Positions 1 through 12,600 of a DNA stretch of 64,000 bases are shown here, in pieces (the first letter of the stretch is position 1; every line of letters begins with the position of its first letter). The position numbers and the translations under genes were made by a program. Source of the DNA: Amoebophrya sp. A120 (lineage: Eukaryota; Sar; Dinophyceae; Syndiniales; Amoebophryaceae). The stretch spans positions 1,864,492 to 1,928,491 of the forward strand of contig CAJINV010000012.1 in assembly GCA_905178155.1 (NCBI GenBank). Reading direction: 5' to 3'. The notes below the pieces were generated by a model. It was not told where the DNA came from. It made no database searches and saw nothing but the letters and a program-made list of their open reading frames with translations.

Positions 1-54
1 ACGTATTAATACATAACTGCAATTACTACGAGTGCGATACTTTTGCATTGCATA
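1..54. mobile_element. Introner F1, right end only
   Basis: Right arm CGATACTTTTGCATTGCATA abuts the exon that starts at 55. The left end lies outside the window. Confidence 0.8.
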
Positions 55-3000
55 AGTCGTTGAAAGCGGCGATTTTCCGTGGGATTAACTTCTCCACCAA
101 GACCTGCCTGGGCGGCCGTGGGTTCCCCTCGCCGTCGAGCTTGAAGTTGATCGACGAAGACTCGGACTTCATGGATTTTAACAATCCACCAAACTTTCCT
201 ATGGAGTTTTCTCAAACGTTAGCGCTCTCAACTGTTACATGAGTAGTTTGTGATACAAGAATAGCAAAAGTAAATAAAGCGGGGAGCAGCTTTTACCTCC
301 ACTCGCATCGCAATTTTACCACAGGTCTCCATGCTGTTTGCCCTCCTCGGCGAATCAATTTGTCAAGCGAAGTAGCTTCATGTTCATCATGTCAATGCAA
401 CAATTCAGAATGTAACTATTGAGAGTTCCTTAATTCCGTTGTTCAAGCTATCCTCCAGATCGTCCTCGTCCTCGTCCAGGGCCCTTTCGTCGTTCCTCAA
501 AAACTATGCCTTGCCAATATACTGTTTGGGTCTACTGGATTATACTTGTGTTGCGACTACTCGAATAAAAATCGCAGAGTAGTGGAGCCGCTTGCACCAA
601 GGCGGAACAGCATGAGAAGTTTTGCGGCGAGGTTTCTTGTTGCAGATTCATTCGTGGTAATATGAGTTTCGCAGCAGAAAAAAAAATGGAGAATCGTATC
701 TATTCTATGCATCACAAAAACAAGAAACCCTTGCTGTCCTTGAAGTCTTCTTGCATTCCAATTTCAGACCCAGACACGTTTGCAATGCATAGACACGCTT
801 CGCCCGCGGTATTGTACAGAATATCGCAGTAAATCGCGACTTCGGGTTCCACCTGGATGTTGGCCCCTTCTTTCGGATAGTCAATCACCGCGTTGGTTAC
901 GGGAAATCGGTTCAGCCTTTCGATGATGTGCTGCAAAACGGAATTGTCCTTCACCTGCGCCTATGCATTGCAAAAGGGTCGCGCTTCATCGTAGACATGA
1001 TCATCGTCATCGGTGGATCGGCTTTGCCGACCGGGTAACCCAACGCCTCGTAGGCACGATGCATGACAAGTCTCCTTCTCAAGGTGAATCAACATGACAA
1101 ATTCCATTTGTCATCATGCTGAGCTAATTTGTATCGCAATTATCACTACTAAGAAGAACGATACTTTTGCGTTGTTCTTGCATAGCACCTGCTGCTCATC
1201 CAGCAATTTCTCGATCGTCGCGATCGATTTCGCGTGTCCGCGCGGCTCGCCTGAGGGAGAAAGCAGCACGTCATCACCATTCCCGTCCGGGTTGCTCCTC
1301 AAATCGATGGCATAGGGGATGGAAGGATTGCCGGCGATCATTTCTGGTACCTTACATGACGCCTGATCCGCGGACTGTTCTCGTAATCTGATTACCTCTT
1401 TCTCGGGCGGCAGCTTCGAATTGGATTGCTCCCTCGCGATGTCTATCGAGTGCAAATTTGTCTGGGTCTGGAAGATTTTGCAAGTTTGTCATGCATCTTT
1501 TGGATCACACAGATGCTCTGGAGTGCGCACATGAGCATTACAAGTTTTGTTCAGGTCTCCTGATGCCTATTCTGCATGAGAACCTTGCTATTTGCATAGC
1601 AAAAAGTAGACAGCTTTTGGCTTTCATGCAACACAAATTTTTGCGTAATCCAGACCCAGAGTTTGCATGACAAGTTTGGACTCTTCCAGAGCCAGACATA
1701 TTTGCAATGCATAATGTCTTTTGCAGTTTTGTCGTTGCTTGTTCCTGCGGGAGGGGACGGGGGTGCTTCGTCTTTGTTGTTCTGATTCCTACTCAGTTCC
1801 TTTTCCTCTTCGGAAGACAGCAGTGCGCTCCTATCATACTCGTGCATTTTCGCCGCGACTGTTTGGACTGCCGCGCCCGCGCTGGGGGACGAGAGGGATA
1901 AGTTTTTCTTTTTGCTCGGCAAGTACATCGACGCAGACTTGTATCGCAAGAAAAAAAATTTTCTTTCACTGTGAAGTTGCCATGGAGAGGAAGGACGACG
2001 CAACACAGAAGTGTGTTTGCCTTGCTAGACCTAGACATGCAAGATAAATACATTTTTGAATGTGTTGTCCTTTAGGAAGCTCGCATGGCAGATTTTCCTC
2101 TTGATGTAGAGCAAACTTGTGATGCAAAGTCTTCCACCTACGTACTACTTGCAGTTACAGTGAAACAGTTTAATTTTTGTGGGATAACTTGGTGGGACTG
2201 TGATCGCCGTTGGCTTCCGGAACGTAGAAGGCAAATATCGCCGCGGGTGTTGGGGCTTTGGTCTGTTAATGTATGAGAGTGATTCAAGTTCAACATCTCA
2301 TCTGTAGTTCATGCACGAAAAAACAAATCTGCAAAGCGACATAATTGCGCATGTCCAACAGACGCTGTAGTTCTTGCATCAGAAAAACTACCTCCCAACA
2401 TTCATACGTAAAAAATACCTCTTTTTTCTCCACCACCGCCACCGGCTGGGCGCCCTTCGCTGGCGCTTCTCCCGCCATCTCCATGTGCCCAGCGACATTT
2501 CCCGCGACTCCCAGCCCGACGCACCGCCGCCACTGCCGCTCGCGAGCCATGCGCCTCACGGCGTAAATTTCCGAGAACATCTCGAGCATGTCTTCGAATC
2601 GCAGCCCAGGGTCGCCGGAATCGGCAAATTCTTTGCGCAGCTGTGCCGATTTGGTCCTTTGGAGCGGGGAAAACTGGTCGCTATCCAGCAGGTCGATAGA
2701 CTGAGGTTTTGTGATTTTTGCCATGAGTGGTCGTGCTTCGATACTTTTGTCATGCGAAATGAGCTTGGACGCGTATAGGCTAAGCACTTCCAATATTAAC
2801 ATCACAAACTGAAGAAAGATGTTGGAGAAGAAGAACCAAAGTGAAACTAGAGAAACTGTCAACTTCTACCTCCACTCCTCTATTCTTCTGTGGCGTCTTC
2901 AACACGATTGGGTTTCCGTGCAACGGACTCGCTTCCCCCTCCCCGTTGACAGGTCTGGTAGCGCTATCCTGAGCAAAAGTATCGAGCTCGTACTTAAATT

Positions 3001-4156
3001 GCAATAGCAATCGTGCCTCGTCGTGACAGAACATGTCTTTCCTTATCATCTCCAGCGTGTGCATGACACACTCGATTTCCTTTCCCGGACAGCATGACAA
3101 ACTCCATTTGTTGTTGGAGAAACAAATTGGCAGAATTGCAACTACCACTGGTTGGCACAACGATACTTTTGCACATTCCGTAACTACTACCGTTATCGAA
3201 CAAGTCGTCGGTCAGAGCAGTTCGGCTTTTCGCCTTTTCCATTTCGGTCGTGCCCTATAACCTGCTCAGGTGTTACAATCTCAAACGTTACAATACAATA
3301 CGGAAATCTGTGATGCAAGAGTGCATGATCTAGCCTCTTCCCACAGGATTGCGCATGACAAGTTCTGGAGTCCCAATCCGCACTACAATCTGGCAAAATT
3401 TATATTGCAAAAAGTGGAATGCTGTCCGAGTCTGTCATGCTCATCATGCAATACAAAACCCACATTCTATTCGCAACGTTTGAGATTGTAACGTTTGAGC
3501 AGGACATATGCCCAAATTTGATTTTTTCCGCGACCGGTAGTTTTCACTCATCAGCATGTCCTCGATATCGAAGAAAAAAGTGTTACAGTAACACATTGTG
3601 GTGCAGGCCAAGCAAGACAGACAAGCTCTGTCATGCCGGATATGCGTAGGGTCCTCGTCTTATGGGTGTTTTCCCGTAGGATTTCTGCATTACAAGTTTT
3701 CTCACTCATGCAGAGAAATTTGTGTTGCTGAATTCACTACAAATGTGTAACTGTAACACTTTTTTCGTGGGATACTCGAAGAGTGTCCGGGCGATGTCCC
3801 GGGATATGGTCGGGTGGATCCCGAGCTGGCGGCACATCAGGGCGAGTTCGTCTTCCGAGACGTAATATGCTGTGCAAAAGTAGTTATCATAAACATAATT
3901 TGTAGAAATTGGATTACCGCATGACACAACACCTGGTCATCTAAATTAGTCAGCATTACAAATTCCACTTTGTTCGTCCCTTTTACCACTGCAAAGAAAA
4001 CTTTGTCATGCAGTGACATCTGCAGCTGGCACTAGTACGATAAGTACTTTTCTATGCAATGCATAGATAGCCGTCGCTGTTGATGTCAATGGACCGGAAA
4101 ATCGCCCATTCTCGGGGATACTGGTCCTTCAGCGATTTCTCGTTGTCGGTCAACAT
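55..4156 (-). CDS. EF-hand protein, 3' end beyond window
   Basis: Function not recognised beyond one EF-hand. The frame starts at the ATG at 4156 (MLTDNEKSLKDQ...); the same frame has a stop in the exon upstream of the 4164-4319 element, so the 5' UTR appears to hold an introner. Exons, 5' to 3': 4156-4066, 3865-3775, 3565-3509, 3255-3183, 2964-2870, 2808 to about 2187 (one internal join unresolved near 2270-2330), 1941-1714, 1443-1185, 961-792, 504-433, 199-55. Joining the first two exons gives a complete 12-residue loop DINSDGYLSEDE, with acidic ligands at positions 1, 5 and 12. Later exons are acidic and serine-rich (RALDEDEDDLEDSLNNGKFG). One ordinary GT-AG intron (2809-2869) coexists with ten introners. 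The left edge of the window lies inside another introner, so the C-terminus is missing. Confidence 0.72.
200..432. mobile_element. Introner F3
   Basis: Starts TATGGAGTTTTCTCAAACG and ends with the inverted arm near 410-428. TSD is tttcc/attcc (4/5). Removal joins ...SLNNG to KFGGLLKS in frame. Confidence 0.78.
505..791. mobile_element. Introner F2, diverged
   Basis: Left arm with TTTGGGTCTACTGG and right arm CAGACCCAGACACGTTTGC. TSD is poorly preserved, but the exon join NTAGEAC-LRNDERALDE stays open. Confidence 0.65.
962..1184. mobile_element. Introner F1
   Basis: TATGCATTGC...TTGCATA with TSD gcgcc (957-961)/gcacc (1185-1189). Longer than typical F1; the extra left-hand sequence is unique. 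Confidence 0.75.
1444..1713. mobile_element. Introner F2
   Basis: Perfect TSD atgtc at 1439-1443 and 1714-1718. Removal gives the in-frame join TAKDIAREQ. Confidence 0.92.
1942..2186. mobile_element. Introner, singleton family
   Basis: Arms AAAAATTTTCTTTCACTGT and ACAGTGAAACAGTTTAATTT. Perfect TSD acttg at 1937-1941 and 2187-2191. Join HSPTKSASMY is in frame. Confidence 0.9.
2809..2869 (-). other. Canonical GT-AG intron, 61 bp
   Basis: On the minus strand the donor is GAG|GTAGAAG and the acceptor TTTCTTCAG|TTTGTG. It joins two open frames in phase 0 inside the EF-hand gene. Confidence 0.7.
2965..3182. mobile_element. Introner F1, ends unclear
   Basis: Arms GCAAAAGTATCGAGCTCGTA and CGATACTTTTGCACATTCCG. 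Neither the right terminus nor the TSD is clear. Confidence 0.55.
3256..3508. mobile_element. Introner F3
   Basis: TATAACCTGCTCAGGTGTTA...GGACATA with perfect TSD tgccc at 3251-3255 and 3509-3513. Join SNLGTTEMEK is in frame. Confidence 0.92.
3566..3774. mobile_element. Introner F7
   Basis: Arms GAAAAAAGTGTTACAGTAAC and GTAACTGTAACACTTTTTTC. Perfect TSD ctcga at 3561-3565 and 3775-3779. Join RTLFEDMLM is in frame. Confidence 0.92.
3866..4065. mobile_element. Introner F1 inside an EF-hand loop
   Basis: TATGCTGTGC...GCAATGCATA. The TSD has decayed (cgtaa/gatag), yet removing the element plus 5 bp rebuilds a perfect EF-hand loop. Confidence 0.8.
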
Positions 4157-4163
4157 GACGGGC

Positions 4164-4319
4164 TATCCTGTGCAAAAGTATCGCACTCGTACAAATTATT
4201 GCAATTATGCATGACAAATCTTATCCTTAAGGTAAAACAGCATGACAAATTGCAGCTCTCATGCTAAAAAAATTTGCAATGCAATTTATACCAGTACGAT
4301 ACCTTATTTGCAATGCATA
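4164..4319. mobile_element. Introner F1 in 5' UTR
   Basis: Perfect TSD cgggc at 4159-4163 and 4320-4324, just upstream of the proposed ATG at 4156. Confidence 0.85.
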
Positions 4320-4324
4320 CGGGC

Positions 4325-6661
4325 GGACGGTGGCTGTGCTCGCGGAGATGAACGAGAGCTACGAGTGCAGCGACTTTTTCCTACGCAGCGACCGAAGGCA
4401 AAGGCTAGCTCCGGATTTTTTTCCTTATTGGACTTCTTTTTTTTCGGATGCTGACACGCACCATGAGAGGTTTCGCCACACTATCCTACCTCTCGAAGGA
4501 AAACAACTAGCAGAGGAGTAGAGAAAATTTTTGAAATTGTTGCAAAAATATGTAATCCGAAAGAAGTGGATTCCGATTCTTGGGGAGACGAAATAAAACA
4601 AAAGGTTTAAAAGCGGTGGAGATAGCGGAAGTAAAATTGTGTGCGAGGCAGGTGCATAATGGTGCTGTTCTTGCGCTAGATTTCTTACGTGTCTTTCTCC
4701 CCGGAAGAGCAAGAAGGCTGTACTAACGCTTCTACAGATGTCATACAAGACAGGTCGTGCAGAAGTACTAGCACTACGACTTACACCGCTCAGTTTTCTA
4801 CTTCAGCTCTCAGAGATAGACAGCTAGTCCGAGAAAGGAGTTTATTGCTCAACAGAATCTGAATCTACAACTCTCATCGTACACAGGTTGAGAGGGCCGC
4901 TTTGACGCTTGAACTTCGTACAACTTCACTCGACTCGCATCAACAGAAAGGAAAAACTGAGTCAACAGATCATTGAGGCCTTTCATTCTAGGGACCTTCG
5001 TGACAAAAACCGAACTTTCTAGCAACTACGGCGGGTGTTAGTTACGGATTTTCCGGACAAAGAAAAAACCTGCATAAATAAGTGCACTGAAAGTGGCAGA
5101 CATCATCGCGGCAGTGCGATCGCAAACTTTGGGATGAAGTCCTCGCGGTCGTGATGAAAACGAAAAATGCGCCAGCTTGTTTTCCTTTCAACCAAAAAAA
5201 GAGGTTCTTTTTACGTACATTCCCTGGACGTCGCTAAGGTAGGCGGCCGGGCACAATTTTCATAAATCTATCATGTTTTTCTCTTTAAATTTGCGTTCCT
5301 TCTAGTAGTTTCATCCTGTGGGAGGTGGACTAGTTATGATCGATAGGATACCATGATGAGCCATCTCATAAGTCTCGTCAAGCAAAGCTACCTTTGCATC
5401 AACCAGGTCCAGGCAGAGGCAACTACTACTACATCGATGACAGACGTCATGATAGGTAGCTCCAGCGCCTCTTGCAACTACAACAGCCGCGCAAGCTTAT
5501 AACTGGCTTGTGCTCGTTATTGTCGTTCATACTGGCTGAGAACGAAGTAACGCCTGACGAGTCTAATTTGTACATTCCTGATTATAGATACGCATGAGCA
5601 CGAGCGAGCTCTCTGTGCAAGTAGAATGGTGCTTCTTGTTGCTTACGGCCCTGGTACAACATCCGCGGCTTTGACAGGCAAAAATCGAAAGTAATTATGC
5701 AGGTGGCTGAAAGGAAAGCGGTATTTTTCCGTGACAATAGTACACGGTCGTGTACTAGTGCCGGTAAGAAGTAGACGTAGCAGCACCCGTATTAATAATT
5801 TTTGTGGCCACTCGCACTCGAGCTCGACGCATAGTACATGTGCAGAAGGTGGAAAGCGCGAGCTGTATGATTCGCTATGTATCATCGTTGTAGTAGGTAC
5901 AGCAATCACAACGACTCGCCTATTAGTAGGGCAAGGCGAGCAACTGCGGCTGCACTTTTTTTACAACTCAGGCTGCAAATTATATGGAATTGGCACGTGT
6001 GCTTCAACAGCGTCGCTCCTGCAACAACACTTCTTCACATTCTACAACCAAGCGCATACTGAAATCATCAAGGAACATACTACGGAACTATAAAGTGGTG
6101 AAAAACTACAAAATTGTCGGGACTTCTTCTACAGCAAAGCGCAGCAAGTGACAAGAATCGTCTACACAAAAGGAAGTATGCGTGGCTTCAGCCCGATTAA
6201 AAAAATCATAGATATAATTCTTTATTTTTCAACAAGTTCAACATCAACATCATCTTCCCTGATGTTGCAGTTCTTGTTGTTAATCTTAGTCTCTCTTAAA
6301 AGGTCGTCTTGGTCTTCTTCTACAGTTGTATAAATTGTGCCCCCAACGTCTTCCGCGATTCAAAAACTTATAAAGTGTATACACGTTTTGCACGTAAACA
6401 AGGAAGAAAGTTTGTAATGTGTACATAGAAACCAAACCCTTACACTTTACGCCGACCTATGGTACCCAACTAGAGTGTAGCAGATGAGGAGAAGATGAAA
6501 CCAGCATCACCAGGCAATGCAAGTCGCTACCACGACCTCCATTACGCCCGTGGCCATCAGAAGCACACCCATAATCGCTTATTTCGCGAGGACAGGAAGG
6601 GAAGTAAAAGTATTTCCGTGTGCTGCGGCCCGGTCCATGAAAATAAGCCGGAACAATTCAA
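4325..6661. other. Intergenic, no gene seen
   Basis: About 2.3 kb between the EF-hand gene start and the hydrolase stop. No open frame with exon-like third-base bias and no introner arms are visible. Confidence 0.6.
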
Positions 6662-9600
6662 CTAGTCAACCGCATGCTTGTTCTCATTGTTCCGCAAATA
6701 AAACTCCGCAATGCTGGCAAACGCGCGTTTTGGTGTCGAGTGGATCGGGAAAAAGATCTCGAACACGTGGCACATTATCCAAGAAAAAAACTGTGCTAGT
6801 GTAACTTTCCTTGGCTGACAGCATCACAAATTTGCTCTACATGAGAGCGAGAACCTGTCGTGCGTGGCTTGTAAGGGAACACACACATGAAAAGAGGACT
6901 TCATGGTTTTCTGCCATGACAGGTGTAGCTCTGTTGCATGTTCTGCATTTAATGCAGAACATGCAACAGAGCTACACCTACACAGTTTTTTTCTTGCATA
7001 CACATGTCCTGAAAGATCTCAAACTCGATCTGGTTCTCCTCGATGGACTGCAACTTATCGACCAAATCCACTATCTGGTCGCGAAACAGTTCGTGCTCGC
7101 CCGCCGTGACCAGGATTTCAGTTTCAGGGAAGGAAAAGTTGTTCTCATTTTCGTTTTCCTTGGCTGGAGGGCTGTCGGTATTTTTGTAGTAGTAGGTCGG
7201 ACTGACGAGCGGACTACTCAACTTATCCACCGTCAGGGATCCGCTTGCCACGATGTTCGCAAACCGTTTCACTCCCTCCGGCCGGAAAATGTCCAGCTTT
7301 CTGTTCGTGACGAAGCTGGCGTATGGATAGCAAAAGTTGTATCGCACTCGTACTAATTGCAGATGCTTTCTAGAGGTGAATCTGCATTACAGGGTCAATT
7401 TTTCATGGTGAGAGAATTTGCCATGCAAAGATTTCTACCAGTGCGACACTTTTGCACAGGATAGTGCGTCCGACTGCTCCGAGGAGGTAAAGTCCACCCA
7501 GGGCGAAATAAGCACCGCACGGGGGGGCATCAAACTTCCGGGGGGTGGAGATGATGATGCGGGCTGCAACAATCGGGTCGTGTCTTCTTTCTCCCTTTCT
7601 TGTTCATCGGATGCTGTTACGGAAGACGACTTTATGTCGTGCGACAGCTCAGAAAAACTGGCCTCTTGCATACAACTCGCGGCGCGGCACGTTCGGGCCG
7701 TCGTGGCGGAGATAGTGGATGATGGTGTGTTATGGAGTGCAAAGGTATCGCACTCGTACTAATCGCGATCATGCATTACAAATTTTGTTCTCAAGGTAAA
7801 CCCGCATCGCAAATTTTATTTCTCATGCTGAGGGAATTTGTCATGGATTTATACGAGTACAACGATTATACTTTTGCAATTCATATGTGTGGCTTAATAT
7901 CTCAGGATGATCTACTTCCGCATGTTGTTGATCTTCACAGGAAGGCGCTACGGTTGCCATTTCATCTGGTGGTCCTGTTCTACTTTGTCCCGATGCTTCA
8001 CTAGTAGTTGTGCCATCTACTATCCTACTCCGCCTCCGGCTCCGCGCCAAACCCGCCACATTCCCGACGCCGCAACTCAGCCTCCCTCCGTGCAACCTCC
8101 CCTTCAAAATCTGCAACAGCTGTAAACACAGCCCGGCGCCGGCGGAGTCTCCGAACAAATTGATCCTACTTGGAGCTATCTTCAACACGTGGACGAGATG
8201 TAAGTAGCCCTGCAGACAGTCGTCAATGGTTACGACGATGTCGACATCTGGTGGTCGGCGGTAGTTCGGGGTGAAGAGCTATGCATTGCAAATATGTCTG
8301 GGTCTGGAAGATTCCAACCTGTCATGCTGACCCTGAATCATGCAAAAATCTGTGTTGCATAAGTGCCAAAAGCTGTCCACTTTCGACCAAGTTCGGAGGG
8401 AGTTTCTCATGCAGGATAGGCACGACAGTGACCTCACAGAGTCTGTCATGCATGGTGTCGCATTCCAGACCTCGGTCGCGGGCCATGAAAAACCTGCATG
8501 ACAAGTTTACATCCTTCCAGACCGAGACATATTTGCGATTGATAAAAGCAGAAACCCGGTCTTGTCCACCAGGTTGTACACCAGTCCCCGGTGGGTTTGC
8601 GTGGAGCAAACGACATAGCCTCCGCCGTGGATGAAGTAAATCACTTTCTGCTTCGGGTTCCGAATCGCCGCGAGAAACTTGCTATCGCTCGTGATCACGT
8701 GAGAGGGCTTCTTACTCCGGTAGCGGTGGTGCCACCGGGGCTTGTTGTGACTGGTATTTATTCCCGTGGTGCTCGACGAGGATGAGGAGGACGAGCTGCC
8801 GGCTGTACAACCACTTTGAGTTGTCGTCCCACCCGAAACGAGGTCGACGCTGTTGTTGTTGGAGCTGCAAAAATTTGCATTTTTACAACTCTTCGGCGTA
8901 CAGGATGTGGAGGTTGTGCTGGAACTACTTTTGTTCTGTGATTGGTTTACGACCTGATGCTGCTGTTGTTGGTCCTGCTGCTCCACCAAAGTAGCTTCGT
9001 CTTCATCACTACTGTTCCCACCCTCCTCTTCTTTCAATTCTGCATCAAAATTCTTCGAGTTCAAGTGCGGCGTCAGCTTGTTCGGCCAGAGCCAGTCGGC
9101 TTTAATTTCCTTAAACCCCGCCTCTTTTCCCTTGTTCACCTCCTTCTGGATGTAGTTGATGTGGTCGCCTCCTCGTCTACTACTACTAGTACTTCCAGAT
9201 GAAGTTCGTTCGCTCTTCTGCGTCAAACTACAGTTTTTGAAAATCATTCTCTTTAGCATTTTTTTCCTTTTCAACAGATCCGGTTCTTTCTCTTCTGTTA
9301 TGTCGTAATACTCCATCAGAACCTCATCGGGCTCCCGTACCGGTAGCGAAAACCGCGCCCGGCTGGTCTTCTATGAACTGCAAAAATATCGCACTCGTAT
9401 AAATGCATTACAAATTTCCTCAGCATGAGGAATAAAATTTCTGATGCGGATTTCCCTTAAGAAAAAGATTTGTAATTCATGATTGCAATACGATTACGAG
9501 TGCGATACTTTTGCAATTCATATCTTCCGAAACGGTACGATGAGTGTCGGCATTTTGATGTCGCCAAGAAACCGTATGGTCGGGACAATGTCGCGGTTCA

Positions 9601-12600
9601 GGAAGAAGCTCTTCGTGCCGAACTGCAGCCCCCAGAGAAAGTAGCTGTACGCGTAGTTGTGCGCGAACCGGGTTGGGTCGCGGCACTTGTCCAGCAGGGC
9701 GAGACAGCACCGGACGCAGTCACAGTTCGGCGTGACCGGCGCCCACCCGCTTTCCCGGATCTTCTTCAACTGCTTTTGCATCTTCACCGACTGCGTCGCG
9801 ATCCAGTCGTGCGGGTGCTGGGTGTAGCTGGTTATGCAATACAAATTTCCCGTACAATGTACAAAATGCATGACAAATCTCGCTAATTTGGGGTCGTCTC
9901 CAACTTGTCATGCTGAGTAAGATCGGAGGCAAGTTTTGTCATGCACAGCAGCCTGCATCTGTACGTCGCGTACGGGAAATTCAATATTGTGGATACTGGT
10001 GCAGTGGTTACTATGTCGACTACTGGAAGAAGAGCTGTTGCTGGTTCCGAACTTCGAGCTTCCACCTGGATGCGACTGGGATTGCTTGATATTCGCGCCG
10101 AATTGAGGAGTCGATTGTGTCCGGGTGGAGTTGCGACACGATTTCGGAGTGAGTTTGCCCTTGATCATGTTGGAACGACCTGAATAAATGTACTTTTCAT
10201 CTTGATCTTTTCCATGCGAAATCATCGTTTGTAACTCGAATGTCATCATGCGCAATAAAGGTACTTAGCGCCGTATGGATGTACAATTTCAAAAACGATC
10301 TTGCCTTTTGATTTCCTCATTTCTGTTCTTGTACACAATCATTCAAGCTACGATACAAAAAGTAGAATGACCAGTACCAAAACGACCTCCCTCCCCTCCC
10401 GGTGACCCATCTTCGTCCTCTTCGTCGAGAGTCGCATCGCAACAGTTCAAGTCTTCCTCCTCTGCAGGTGAGGCGCTTTTTCTGTGTGCTCTATCCAGGA
10501 AAAAACACCCATCCCCATCCATTTTTTGCATGACAAATAGTGGATTTTATGCATGTTTTGCATGACCAATTGGATGGGGATGGGTGTTTTTTCCTGGATA
10601 CGCTCTTGCGTGGTTGTACGGACATTCCCACTGCATGCGGAAACAACGGAATTCCTGGTCGAAAGAGGACATCAGCCCCTCTGCGTTCGTATGAACTGCA
10701 AAAGTATCGCACTCGCATAAATGCATTACAAATTTCGTCAGCATGAGAAATAAAATTTGTAATGCAGATTTAGCTTCAGAAAAAAATTTGTAATGCTGCA
10801 TGATTGCAATTACATACTACGAGTACGATACTTTTGCGCAGGATACTTCGAACTGTTTGTCCCACCTCCACTTGCACCGCAATTTGGAGTACTCTCCCAA
10901 TTCAAATTGACACTGCGATCATTCGAAGTGTCGCTTTCTCCGGAGATCTGTCTCTTGATCCGATTCTTCAGTTTGTCGTACGGCGAAAGCGGGGCGGGTG
11001 GGACTGCTTGCTTCGGTGCAGCAGCTCCTGGGAGTACTAGACGATGGCCTCGCGACGACGAGCTGCTAGGAGTTTTTAGTCCAACTTCTCCGTAGTTGTT
11101 GTCCTGTTGCGACAGAATCGCTTCGCGTTCCTCCGGAATGCTGCTATTCCAATCTCTTCTATTTCTGGAAGACGACGACCGATCATTTCGGGCTGAAGCG
11201 GAGCTGGGAGTGTTACTTGCAGCGTTGTTGTTGAAATGCCCGGCGTACAGGTAATACCGCGGCAAAGAGCGCCTGATTTCTGCGGCAGTCTTGTGGCGCC
11301 GCTTCGCAGCAGCTGCGTGTCCTCGTCCACTCGGAAGGCCGAGGTCAGTTCTGGAATCGAGCGGCAGCTGGGCCGTGGAAGATGAACTCCTTTCTACTTT
11401 GCTTTCGTCCTTCTTCATCTGCTCGCCTGACGCCGTGCTGTCCTGGAAAACTTCTTCTGGCGGAATGGTAGAGGACACGGAGGTTGTACTGACGAGTTTG
11501 TCTTCATCTCCTGCAGAAGGCACGGAATGATCCACCTCGCGCAGCTGCGAAGACACAGACATTGCCTTCTCTTCAGCTTGTAACTGCAAACCCTCACCGA
11601 CCAAGTCCCATAGAAGATGCGGATCGTGTGTTTGGCCGTGTGCAGCTGATGTTGCGCTTACGCCGCCTGAACTACAGGGGCCCGTAGCACTAGCATCTGC
11701 TTCATCACCAATCACTGGATCACTGTTCGCAAACTTTCCAGCTCCGCTCAAATCTGGGCTACTCGCGACGACGTCCACATCAGTCAAATCGGGTAAGGGG
11801 GAGGCGAACACGTCGGACCCGCTGCTGTTTGTGTTCTGCACAGCAAATGTGTCTGGGTCTGGCATGTGATGCGCATTTCGGAACACACAGAAATCTCTCA
11901 TGCATAGGCAGCAAAAGATGCCCTCTTCCTGTCACCAAAGTGGGGGATTGGTCATGCGGATTCGGCACTGCGAAGCCTTCTCGAAACCTGTGATGCTAGG
12001 GTTTCCATGCCAGACCTCATGTGTCATGCAAAAACAGCATGAAGACATCCTGCAGACCCAGACGTATTCGCATTTGATATGTGTTCTGCTCCAACAAATC
12101 CGGAGAACTCGTGTTCGAGTTGCTGATCGTGGTTGACTATGCATTGCAAAAGTATCGGACTCGTAGTACTATTGCAGTCATGCATTACAAGTCTTCTTCT
12201 TCAGGAACATCCGCATTACAGATTCCATTTCTCACACTGAGAAATTTGTAATGCAATTTTTGCGTACTGGTACTATGCTTTTGCAATACATATTGACCCG
12301 CACGGCAAATTCGAAGTGGACTTCACTGACGCTCGGGTTCTCGACGTTGCCCGGTATCGTGATGGAAAATTCCCCCTCCCCATATCGAAAAGGTATATCT
12401 CAGAAAATTTGTAATGCTGATCTGTGGCCACAGATCGTCTCTGTCTTGCAAGAACGCAACTGCACAGGCTCCGCCGCATTCTGCAGGCGGTTTGTGATGC
12501 TGTTGGCCCTACAGACTGGACGTTTGCCATGCTCAGCGCCTAGCCCAAAATCTCTCGCGCTCAGTCTTAAAATAGGCACGCAGTCCTCTCCAGCAAGACA

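Noticed and set aside
12080-12354. Alternative minus-strand frame NVENPSVSEVHFEFAV through the hydrolase gene
   Set aside because: It reads well but does not join in phase to the exons on either side; the Ser/Thr-rich frame does at every junction.
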